Below are positions 28,376-37,224 of a stretch of 64,000 nucleotides of DNA, in pieces. Position 1 is the first letter of the stretch; each line of letters begins with the position of its first letter. The DNA lies in the NCBI GenBank assembly GCA_032718475.1, contig JAUCBJ010001032.1, forward strand, positions 29,280 to 93,279. The letters are read 5' to 3'. The notes beneath the pieces were generated by a model that worked only from the letters and a program-made list of their open reading frames with translations, did not search any database and was not told where the DNA came from. The translations under genes were made by a program, and so were the position numbers. This DNA is from Nemertoderma westbladi (lineage: Eukaryota; Xenacoelomorpha; Nemertodermatida; Nemertodermatidae).

Positions 28376-29812
28376 ATGCAACTGGAATGTAGTTGTGGGC
28401 GCTGTTCCTATCTGCTACTGGAATGTAGTTGTGGGCGCTGTTCCTATATGCTACTGGAATGTAGTTGTGGGCGCTGTTCCTATCTGCTACTGGAATGTAG
28501 TTGTGGGCGCTGTTCCTATCTGCAACTGGAATGTAGTTGTGGGCGCTGTTCCTATCTGCTACTGGAATGTAGTTGTGGGCGCTGTTCCTATCTGCTACTG
28601 GAATGTAGTTGTGGGCGCTGTTCCTATCTGCAACTGGAATGTAGTTGTGGGCGCTGTTCCTATCTGCTACTGGAATGTAGTTGTGGGCGCTGTTCCTATC
28701 TGCTACTGGAATGTAGTTGTGGGCGCTGTTCCTATCTGCAACTGGAATGTAGTTGTGGGCGCTGTTCCTATCTGCAACTGGAATGTAGTTGTGGGCGCTG
28801 TTCCTATCTGCTACTGGAATGTAGTTGTGGGCGCTGGTCCTATCTGCTACTGGAATGTAGTTGTGGGCGCTGTTCCTATCTGCAACTGGAATGTAGTTGT
28901 GGGCGCTGTTCCTATCTGCTACTGGAATGTAGTTGTGGGCGCTGTTCCTATCTGCAACTGGAATGTAGTTGTGGGCGCTGTTCCTATCTGCTACTGGAAT
29001 GTAGTTGTGGGCGCTGTTCCTATCTGCTACTGGAATGTAGTTGTGGGCACTGTTCCTATCTGCTACTGGAATGTAGTTGTGGGCGCTGTTCCTATCTGCA
29101 ACTGGAATGTAGTTTTGGGCGCTGTTCCTATCTGCTACTGGAATGTAGTTGTGGGCGCTGTTCCTATCTGCTACTGGAATGTAGTTGTGGGCGCTGTTCC
29201 TATCTGCAACTGGAATGTAGTTGTGGGCGCTGTTCCTATCTGCAACTGGAATGTAGTTTTGGGCGCTGTTCCTATCTGCTACTGGAATGTAGTTGTGGGC
29301 GCTGTTCCTATCTGCAACTGGAATGTAGTTGTGGGCGCTGTTCCTATCTGCAACTGGAATGTAGTTGTGGGCGCTGTTCCTATCTGCAACTGGAATGTAG
29401 TTTTGGGCGCTGTTCCTATCTGCTACTGGAATGTAGTTGTGGGCGCTGTTCCTATCTGCAACTGGAATGTAGTTGTGGGCGCTGTTCCTATCTGCAACTG
29501 GAATGTAGTTGTGGGCGCTGTTCCTATCTGCAACTGGAATGTAGTTTTGGGCGCTGTTCCTATCTGCTACTGGAATGTAGTTGTGGGCGCTGTTCCTATC
29601 TGCAACTGGAATGTAGTTGTGGGCGCTGTTCCTATCTGCAACTGGAATGTAGTTGTGGGCGCTGTTCCTATCTGCAACTGGAATGTAGTTTTGGGCGCTG
29701 TTCCTATCTGCTACTGGAATGTAGTTGTGAGCGCTGTTCCTATCTGCAACTGGAATGTAGTTGTGGGCGCTGTTCCTATCTGCAACTGGAATGTAGTTGT
29801 GGGCGCTGTGTG
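28376..29812 (+). repeat. 36-bp minisatellite, about 40 units
   Basis: The unit is ctgcaactggaatgtagttg + tgggcgctgttcctat. Main variants are caact/ctact and tgtggg/tttggg, and they recur in blocks, showing higher-order duplication (for example the 144-bp block repeated from about 29208 to 29740). The unit resembles SINE sequence at 16745-16780 (gctgctacccgag...gtgggcgctactcctat), so the array probably expanded from a SINE. Two frames are open throughout only because the unit is a multiple of three. Confidence 0.9.
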
Positions 29813-29885
29813 CATTGACCTTGAAGACGCGGATGATCTAGCAAATGTCATGAGTGATAGGGAGTTGTGGCGGCGCAATTTATTT
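29813..29885 (+). mobile_element. LINE-B 3' fragment abutting the minisatellite
   Basis: gaccttgaagacgcggatga onward matches LINE-B 36439-36499, then ends in ttatttatttaattt. Confidence 0.75.
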
Positions 29886-30075
29886 ATTTAATTTAATTTC
29901 GTACACGAGATTTTCATACGTTTTACACTAAAGCACAACAGTAAAACAAAAAGATATAATAATAAATACATTATGGCTATAGTAAAAAAATATAATTCTA
30001 AAAATAAATAAATAAATAATGTCAATAAACAGTAAACCGGTAGATTAGGATGAAGAGATATTACTTAAATTAAAC

Positions 30076-30925
30076 TTATGTTAATTCATCATGAGTAAAT
30101 CCGCTTACATGACCTCCTCCAATTAAGCACGAGATTATTTCTTTGGAAAAATAAATTCTCCATTTAGCCTTATGTAACAAAGGTATGTAATTAAGACCGT
30201 TAACAATGTGTCTAGTTAAATTATCAAGATTATAAATATTGCACAAGTTTCCTATTTTACGCAAATTGTTTCCACTACGAGAACGACAATCTGATAAAAG
30301 TAAATCTGCTAAAAATCGAATGCAAAATTTATTTGAATTACATAAAGATGAACAAAAAGAGACCAAACTTCAATAATGCATGATACACTGGTGTTTAAAT
30401 TGCACAAGATTTTCAACAATAAACCTTTGTGAATTATACGATAACCATAATATTATCCTAACATTAATATTCCAAGTACTAAAAATTCTAGAACAAGATG
30501 AGGAAAAGAGGTCCCAAAGATTACTACCGTAGAAGGATGTACATACAGTAAGTGCGCTGAATGTTACAAAGCACAAACGGATCCGTATCTTAATGAATTT
30601 AATTTGCCCAAAAATTTCCCACGCTTTAACAAAATATCATGCTCCTTTGAATTTTTGAAGGAGGTTACCGACGTGCAGAGCTTCTTTCACCCATGGAAGG
30701 GACATACCATTCAATACGATAGAGAAAAAAGGCTCGCCATACCTGGTCAAAGCGCATACACTTTGACTTTGACTTGTCAGGATTTGAATTCGTAGTAAAT
30801 ATTAGCTTATGATCGGCGGCGAACTCCTCGCATAGCTTCACCATGTATTGTAGCCCTACAATGGATGGACACAACAATAACATATCATCTGCATTATGCA
30901 GATGATATGTTATTGTTGTGTCCAT
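30076..30925 (-). pseudogene. LINE-C relic: RT fragment and C-terminal domain
   Basis: On the minus strand: an RT fragment (HNADDMLLLCPSIVGLQYMV, motif normally YADD; then FAADHKLIF), then after a gap the CTSFYGSNLWDLFSSS and RIFSTWNINVRIILWL segments and a final IVNGLNYIPLLHKA stretch. The order fits the RT and post-RT domain of a CR1-like LINE. Frames are broken at about 30577 and 30367. It does not resemble LINE-A or LINE-B closely. Confidence 0.65.
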
Positions 30926-30968
30926 CCATCGTAGGACTACAATACATGGTGAAGCTATGGAGTAGAAT
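30826..30968. repeat. Long foldback centred on the LINE-C RT motif
   Basis: Arms of about 70 bp (atagcttcaccatgtattgt ... acatatcatctgcat) are inverted copies with few mismatches and meet at about 30897 with no spacer. The plus-strand arm also encodes the ADDMLLLCPS stretch. Confidence 0.9.
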
Positions 30969-31249
30969 TTCTAGAATAGAAACTTATTACCTCAGTAGCG
31001 GCCCAGGTACAATGAGTTGTACTAGATCCTTTCTGTAATCCGAACTGAAGTTCGTCCAACTTCAAATGATCCGCTTTTGTGAAAGAAGCATAACCCATTC
31101 AAATAATTTAACCAAGATTGATGACAACGCGATGGCGTGGTAATTGCTGGATTGAGCCCGAGAGATCCGTCACATGTGAAATAATTGACTGTTTACAGAA
31201 GCATTAGGACAACCCGAGGAAACCCACAAGGAATGCCAGAACATAGACT
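30969..31249. other. Unassigned LINE-C interior or flank
   Basis: No ORF or motif recognised. Confidence 0.3.
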
Positions 31250-31700
31250 CATCCCTAAATGGCTTTACATGCTCAGTCCAGCCGGGGAGAACGGGATTTA
31301 AAAGGAGACCCCCCATTACCACTATTATTTACTAAACATTTACTACTATCTAGAATATCTAAAGTGTATTTCTCAATAGATAATCTATGTTTACAATCAG
31401 TACAAAAATCACTACATGAAACACAAATAGGCACCGTTTCCGCTATAGCACTTAAATTGGAAAATAATTGTTTTCTATATTCGTCTTGCTGAGCACTGGT
31501 TGCTCGATTATATTTAACATTAGTTTTGTGAGTATTATTGGCGAATTAACACAGTCATCCTGTTGTGCACTGGAGTAGTCTAAATCTACCTTGAGAAATA
31601 TTGGACAGTGGGATGATAAATTAGCACCTGAATGTATTACACTGGACTCTAAAATACTATCAAACAATATAAAATTACTAAAAAAGTGATCTAACACTTT
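31250..31700 (-). pseudogene. LINE-C relic: end of endonuclease and linker
   Basis: Minus-strand LDHFFSNFILFDSILES and then NLSSHCPIFLKVDL fit the last APE motif (SDHxPI, here SSHCPI). A second frame continues with a Cys-rich linker (VPICVSCSDFCTDCKHRLS). Together with 30076-30925 it suggests a single decayed LINE. Confidence 0.55.
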
Positions 31701-31737
31701 GACGAAAAGTAGGCATAGTATTCTATATATTTATATA

Positions 31738-31806
31738 ATGTAGCTGGAATGTAGAATGCCGATAGTAGTAGTAGTAAGTAGTAATGGCGCTCAACCAACT
31801 ACCCTG
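31738..31806. mobile_element. LINE-B/SINE tail fragments
   Basis: tgtagctggaatgtagaatgccgatagtagtagtag resembles a degraded LINE-B 3' end with its (tag)n tail. ggcgctcaaccaactaccctgcc is the tRNA-SINE head with five bases missing. Confidence 0.5.
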
Positions 31807-31951
31807 CCATTAAAAAATCGATTTTGAAAAGGGATAATTAAAAATATAGATTTTCCCATAAACCGACTATCCAATTTTATGTTTTAAAAAATTATTTTGA
31901 TTTTAAATATCGTTTTGTTACTATACGTTATACATAACATTTCTGTGAAAA

Positions 31952-32062
31952 ATGTTGAAATTGTTGGTATTTGCAACATTTGTTTTAGTTGGATACAGTT
32001 TCAGATGGCATTGCCATTCCACACAGGACGATGGGGTTCAAGATGGTTGCGATATGTGTGTG
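31952..32062 (+). CDS. Exon 1 of a secreted cysteine-rich peptide gene
   Basis: ATG at 31952 opens a 37-codon exon. It starts with a typical signal peptide (Lys then MLKLLVFATFVLVGYS-like hydrophobic core, predicted cleavage near residues 16-18), followed by a mature part with Cys at residues 21, 33 and 36 and an acidic stretch. The exon ends at a strong donor, GTATGT (32063-32068), in phase 0. It is followed by exon 2 at 32366 in the matching phase. This is a host-type gene: single copy in the window, spliced and free of TE motifs. I do not recognise the family. Extracellular defence, signalling or venom-like roles are all possible. Confidence 0.6.
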
Positions 32063-32365
32063 GTATGTACACTGTACAGTAAATGTCTTTAGCATGTAAT
32101 GGTAAACATATATGCTATGGCGAAAAATTGCGGTATTGTGTAGCTGTACCATAAGGAGCAATCAGTGATAATCCTACAGTATTCTTAATCTCGACAATCC
32201 CAACCAGAAATGTCAAATATACCAAAATATTTTCTGAATTTTACTTTGTTAGGTGGGAAATCATAAATCCCCTAATCTATACATTAAACGAAAGTGTCAA
32301 TTTATATTTGGGTTACATTAATTATTTTGTGTTAAAATAAATATAAATTTATAATTTTATTTCAG
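32063..32365 (+). other. Predicted 303-bp intron of the cysteine-rich peptide gene
   Basis: Starts GTATGT and ends in a pyrimidine-biased ttttatttcag (acceptor AG at 32364-32365). AT-rich throughout. Both splice sites agree with metazoan consensus. Confidence 0.55.
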
Positions 32366-32509
32366 ACGTTGAAGAAGGGAGATTATAAAATAAAACAGTG
32401 CATAGATGGAATTGTAGGTTTCCTGCCAGGTTACAGACAACATTGCGACAATCCAAAACCATGGTTTTGTGAAAAAGATTTAGATTGCGAAATAATTTGC
32501 AATTTCTAA
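32366..32509 (+). CDS. Exon 2 of the secreted cysteine-rich peptide gene
   Basis: Continues in phase 0 for 47 codons to TAA at 32507-32509. It adds Cys at residues 49, 64, 72, 78 and 82 of the predicted 84-residue precursor, for eight Cys in all and room for four disulfides. Spacing in this exon is C-x14-C-x7-C-x5-C-x3-C. An AATAAA lies about 190 bp downstream (32701-32706). LINE-B inserted a further ~180 bp downstream, leaving the gene itself untouched. Expression cannot be judged from sequence. Confidence 0.6.
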   Translation, partial: TLKKGDYKIKQCIDGIVGFLPGYRQHCDNPKPWFCEKDLDCEIICNF

Positions 32510-32869
32510 TCTTTATAATTGAACTTCGCATGAGTACCGGTACTACATTTTTGCATGGTGATGGTTTAGTTAACAAAAAGTCTGAATTACTGGATTTGGT
32601 GTGTATTTCCATGACCTACTATAACAGTTATAGTAGGTCATGGTACTACCCATAAATGTACATCTTATTTTAATCTTTATAGGTATTATAATAATTAAAA
32701 AATAAAATATTTCTAACAAAATTCAAATAGATTGAACTATTTGTTCAGTTTCAGAAAATATCTTCGATTTTCTTCGAATTCGAAAGGGCAAGACATTGTC
32801 TACATTGAAAAAAGTATCATGTGTGATAAGCAGCCAAGGTAGCAATATCAACCGACAATGTCTCGCTAT
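32510..32869. other. 3' flank of the peptide gene with a perfect hairpin
   Basis: Holds the hairpin 32609-32643 and the AATAAA at 32701. No other feature seen. Confidence 0.45.
32609..32643. repeat. Perfect 17-bp-stem hairpin
   Basis: ccatgacctactataac and its exact inverse are separated by one base. It lies 100 bp after the stop codon, inside the probable 3' UTR of the cysteine-rich peptide gene. Confidence 0.85.
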
Positions 32870-32882
32870 TATGGTTCTCGAT

Positions 32883-35800
32883 TCTATTATCTATTATGGT
32901 TGACCCTCTTACTAGGGCAATTCTGGTCCTGTAACTAGGACCCCCTTCGTTCTGGGATAAGGACGCCCTTGGTCCTGGATTAAGGACCCATATACTTGGC
33001 TGCAGGGGTATATGGCCTGACCAGGCAGATGGTGATCTACCAATGGCTGGTCAGGAGTAGAGTGTTCTCATGTCCACTCTGAGAGCACTTCACTGCGACC
33101 TGCACCTGGCAGCAAGGGTACAGGGCATGACCCAGCAGATGAGCTGCAACAGCCAATGGTGGGTCATGTGCGCCAGAGTAGATATGGGTGATGGGCCTCA
33201 TATCTGACTCCATTGCGACACCCACCCTGTGGAATGGCAAACCAGGGTGTGGTATTTGCCCCGAGAGCTGACTCGGCAAAAAAGCACCCCCCAACCCCCA
33301 CTATGGATTACATTAGCAATGCGGAGGTCCGGCCACTAGAGGCCAGTGGAATTACCGGACACAATCGGCCTCACAGGCATCAGTTAACTCCTGACCGGCT
33401 GCCTGTCTCACCCCCTACTGGAGAGAGAGCAGCCAACAATTCTTTGAGTCCCTTTCCTGATGACCTCTCTGGCCCAAACCCTGGGTCACCAGGAAGGCCA
33501 GATTGTGATGGGGAGAGGGATTCTGGAGTTGGAGGCTACTCTCATGTTCCACCCCGACCAACAAAGCCATTGGTGAATCTGAGGCAAGTCACAAGACTAG
33601 CCTCAGTAAACACCCTAACACTCGGGTCCCCAATGCGACAAGGTGAGCTGACTGCCTTGGCAGATAAGCTTTCTCTTAGCGCAGTGGGTGTTCAAGAGCA
33701 CCGAATGCAGACTGGACAGACTGATGAGGTTCTGATTAAGGACATGGGGGGTGGTTGGCGACTCGCCCTCGCGTCAGCAGATGATAGTGGCAATGGTGGA
33801 ATTGGTCTATTGATGAATCCAACTGCACATGCAGCATTGGACAAAATAGACCAAATCTCTAACCGCATCATCCGTTGCCACTTCTCATGTTCTGGAAGAC
33901 TGGCTAAGAAGTTTCCTAAGGTGGTTCTGATTGTGTGCTACTCTCCAACTAGTGTTGCCCCTGTAGAGGAGGTGGAAAATTTCTACCACAATCTACAAGC
34001 AGCTACTGATGGAGTGGATCAGCATGCATTCTTAACATTCCTGGGAGACTTTAATGCAAGTCTGCATCAATCACCGACATCGCCCTGGGTCTATAGCAAT
34101 AGTGTTAACCGAAATTCTGTCCATCTTCAGGATTTTATCTCTGGAAATGGATTGTTTTCGGCTGGAACCCAGTTCAAGAAGCGAACTGGAAAGCTATGGA
34201 CTCATAGTGGACCCAGTGGTCACAAGTCCCAGATAGACCATATTCTGTTTCGTAGGAAATACAGGAGCTCTATACAAGACTGTAATGCATTTACACTTCG
34301 ACCCTTCTCCAGTGATCACCGCCTTATTGTGGCCAAGGTAAGACTTAGTCTGCGTGCTAGCAGAACAACGAAATCTGCCTTGCCACGGCATGACTGGTCC
34401 TCTCTGTTGCAACAGCCAAGTGTGAGATCCAGCTTCACACTACAGCTGAGCAACAGGTATGAGGCTCTTGCCTCTGAGGCGGCAGATCACTGTGAGGGCT
34501 ACACTGCCTTTACAGAAGCAGTTAAGTTAGCAGCTGCAGAAACAGTTCCTGTATACCCTCGAAACAGGAAAAGGGCCCCCTGGACTGACAACAAAATTCA
34601 GAAGTGCCGAAATGACCTTCATAAGGCGCAGAAAGAGTCCCGACTCAAACAGACTACAGCGGCCAAGAATGCAGTTAAAGCTGCATCTAGGTCCCTGAAC
34701 AGGCAGTACTCTGTTAATCTACAGGAGCTAATAAACCAACAGGTTGATGCCATCAATGATGCTGACGACAGCAGGCAATCATCCCAGGCATGGAAATCGA
34801 TCAATCTGCTTACTGGGCGGAAAAGCCAACCAACCACCAAGGTTAAGGCTGAATCACCAGCCGATCGCCTCAATGGTTGGAAAGCCCACTTTGAAAAGCT
34901 CCTCAATAATGACAGGGTATTGCCTGATAACTTTATAGAAGTAAAAGTGTCTGAGTCTGTACTCCCAGATATTCCCATTGGCGATATCTCCTTTGCAGAA
35001 GTGAATGCTGCTGCAAAGAGCATTAAGACCAATCGTGCCAGTGGAGTAGATGGTGTTCCCCCTGAGGTCTTTAAAATACCTGAGTGTTTAAAGCTCATCT
35101 ATCCCATCATAGTAGACATGTACCGTACAACAAGAGTCCCACAAGAAATGAAAACAAATAAGTTGGTGCCAGTTCCCAAGAAAGGCAACCTAACACTCTA
35201 TGGTTCTTTTCGGGGAATCTCATTGATCTCGATTGCTGCAAAACTATACAATAGAATTCTATTAAATCGCATCAGGGATCCCATTGAGAGACTGCTACGT
35301 GGAAATCAGAATGGGTTCCGTAAAGGTCGTGGGACCATGGAGCCCATTTTGGCACTTAGAAGGATAATTGAAGAGTTATCAAAAAAGAAAGACAGGCATC
35401 TGGCTGTTATCTTTGTTGACTTCTTCAAGGCCTTTGATTCAGTCTCTCGCTCACGTATGTTCAGCATACTTTCATTATATGGGATTCCTGATGAAATTAT
35501 TGCAGCAATCAGATCAGTATACGATGGTTCAACAACATTTGTGTCTACTGTTGACGGTGACACAGAACCATTTGAAGTGTTATGGGGCGTCCTCCAAGGA
35601 GACACACTTGCACCATTCTTGTTCATTATTGTGGTTGACTATGTTCTACGCATGTCCTTAGATCATCATAATGATGATGGGGTGATGATAACTCCACCTA
35701 CTGGCTCCAGAAGTCGAGGAAATCCTGCCAAGTACCTAACTGATCTAGACTTTGCTGATGACTTAGGAGTACTCTCAGAATCATTAGAGGGAGCCCAGCG

Positions 35801-36575
35801 GCTCCTCAGCTCATTAGAACATGCTGCTTCTAGTGTTGGTCTTTTTATTAACTCCAGAAAGACCAAAATTCTGACAGTTAACTTTGAAAGTCCTCAGCAA
35901 GTCTCTGATCGGATGAGCATAAGCTCAAAGGATGGTATGCTTGAGCATGTGGACGACTTCTGTTACCTGGGATCATGGATCCGGAAGTCAGATGAGGACC
36001 TTCGAATACGTAAGGGAAAGGCATGGGCAGCCTTGAATAGGCTTTCCAGGATTTGGAAGTCACCTAGAATTAATCGGAAACTTAAGGTCCGATTATTTAG
36101 AGCAGCAGTAGTTCCAGTACTCCTCTACGGGAGTCCATGCTGGGCTCTAACTGCTGAGGACACCAAATCTCTGGATGGCACATTCACAAGAATGCTACGC
36201 CGGGTACATTGTGTCAAGTACAATGCACACATCTCCAACCAGACACTATATAACATTGGAGGTGTCTCATTGGTTCCCCCAAGCTTGACACTAGAACAAA
36301 ATCGGCTCCGCTTTGCAGGACATTGCTTTCGCCGTGAGGACCAGCCAGTGCATAATCTTGTACTTTGGCAGCCCCATGGAGTGAATAAGCATGGTGGACA
36401 ACCCATGACTTTCTTGAGACGCATCTTAAAGGACACTGGCCTTGAAGATGCGGATGATCTAGCAAATGTCATGGGTGATAGGGAGTTGTGGCGGTGCGAT
36501 TTTGTCGATAAGCCGGCACAGCATTCTTAAAAATGCAGCTGCAATGCAGCATGCCGATCCTAGTAGTAGTAGTAG
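32883..36575 (+). mobile_element. LINE-B, full length, with 13-bp target duplication
   Basis: Flanked by tatggttctcgat at 32870-32882 and 36576-36588. It has a 5' UTR with two diverged ~115-bp repeats (about 33000-33110 and 33118-33230), one intact ORF, a short 3' UTR and a (tag)n tail. Truncated relatives occur at 17496, 18937, 29813, 45872, 51089 and 52511, so this family has been active here repeatedly. Confidence 0.9.
33234..36530 (+). CDS. LINE-B ORF: APE endonuclease and reverse transcriptase, intact
   Basis: An uninterrupted 1098-codon frame from the first in-frame ATG at 33234 (the frame is also open a few codons upstream). Residues ~120-380 are the APE endonuclease: VQEHRMQTG (catalytic Glu), FLGDFNASL, DHILFRR and SSDHRLIVA. 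RT spans roughly 590-880 with RGISLISIAAKLYNRILL, FVDFFKAFDSVSRS, GVLQGDTLAPFLF and DLDFADDLGVLSE (the catalytic Asp pair). The C-terminus has LLYGSPCWALT and ends WRCDFVDKPAQHS. All key residues that I can check are present, so it could be active. There is no separate ORF1. Clade not assigned. Confidence 0.9.
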   Translation: MANQGVVFAPRADSAKKHPPTPTMDYISNAEVRPLEASGITGHNRPHRHQLTPDRLPVSPPTGERAANNSLSPFPDDLSGPNPGSPGRPDCDGERDSGVGGYSHVPPRPTKPLVNLRQVTRLASVNTLTLGSPMRQGELTALADKLSLSAVGVQEHRMQTGQTDEVLIKDMGGGWRLALASADDSGNGGIGLLMNPTAHAALDKIDQISNRIIRCHFSCSGRLAKKFPKVVLIVCYSPTSVAPVEEVENFYHNLQAATDGVDQHAFLTFLGDFNASLHQSPTSPWVYSNSVNRNSVHLQDFISGNGLFSAGTQFKKRTGKLWTHSGPSGHKSQIDHILFRRKYRSSIQDCNAFTLRPFSSDHRLIVAKVRLSLRASRTTKSALPRHDWSSLLQQPSVRSSFTLQLSNRYEALASEAADHCEGYTAFTEAVKLAAAETVPVYPRNRKRAPWTDNKIQKCRNDLHKAQKESRLKQTTAAKNAVKAASRSLNRQYSVNLQELINQQVDAINDADDSRQSSQAWKSINLLTGRKSQPTTKVKAESPADRLNGWKAHFEKLLNNDRVLPDNFIEVKVSESVLPDIPIGDISFAEVNAAAKSIKTNRASGVDGVPPEVFKIPECLKLIYPIIVDMYRTTRVPQEMKTNKLVPVPKKGNLTLYGSFRGISLISIAAKLYNRILLNRIRDPIERLLRGNQNGFRKGRGTMEPILALRRIIEELSKKKDRHLAVIFVDFFKAFDSVSRSRMFSILSLYGIPDEIIAAIRSVYDGSTTFVSTVDGDTEPFEVLWGVLQGDTLAPFLFIIVVDYVLRMSLDHHNDDGVMITPPTGSRSRGNPAKYLTDLDFADDLGVLSESLEGAQRLLSSLEHAASSVGLFINSRKTKILTVNFESPQQVSDRMSISSKDGMLEHVDDFCYLGSWIRKSDEDLRIRKGKAWAALNRLSRIWKSPRINRKLKVRLFRAAVVPVLLYGSPCWALTAEDTKSLDGTFTRMLRRVHCVKYNAHISNQTLYNIGGVSLVPPSLTLEQNRLRFAGHCFRREDQPVHNLVLWQPHGVNKHGGQPMTFLRRILKDTGLEDADDLANVMGDRELWRCDFVDKPAQHS

Positions 36576-36588
36576 TATGGTTCTCGAT

Positions 36589-37015
36589 GGTTATTCTGAT
36601 TATATAGGATACAATCCTACAATGAGCTAGAAATGTTGCCCATGATGTGGCATCGTGTCCGAGGAACATGTGTGAATTGTCAATGTCAGAAAATGCGAGG
36701 TTACTGCAGTGATAGATGTACTCCAGCCAAGTATGTAGGGTAGGGGAATGATAACAGGGACAGGACAGCTTGGTTGAGCAAGGAGAAGGTGTTAACTCAG
36801 ACAGCTACTCAGACATCTGTTATTTATTATCTATATGTTACATTACATATGAATTACATACTATTTTTACATATGAAAACTAAAAATAGAACTAATTGTA
36901 TATCCCAATCCAGTAATTGCAATTTGAAATATAATAAATCCGTATTCCGTGGGTAAGATGTAGGGGTGGGCTTCGTAGAGAGACGCTTGCTAGGAGGTTA
37001 TGTGCGCAAACATAT
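36589..37015. other. Non-coding flank and probable LINE-A 3' UTR
   Basis: No gene seen. The 3' end of LINE-A lies somewhere between about 36930 and 37225, but no poly(A) or microsatellite tail is obvious. Confidence 0.4.
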
Positions 37016-37224
37016 CTAGTAGCACACTGTGACGAATTGAGTGAGGAATAGTGTACTTTTGAAGAATGTTCGAGATATAATAATACTGATATTGGCCTTG
37101 GTTGACATTGGATCAGGTTTTTTGTGATTACGTATTAATTGCTTAATATTATAGCGATGAGTCGCTATTGACGTCAGTGCGGGTAGGCCTTCATCCCAGG
37201 CATTCAGTTGATAGTTTTGAAAAG

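Noticed and set aside
28376-29891. Two overlapping open frames of 480 and 498 codons (Cys-rich and Trp/Val-rich repeats)
   Set aside because: They are translations of a 36-bp minisatellite; the unit length is a multiple of three, so frames stay open by arithmetic. No flanking gene structure.
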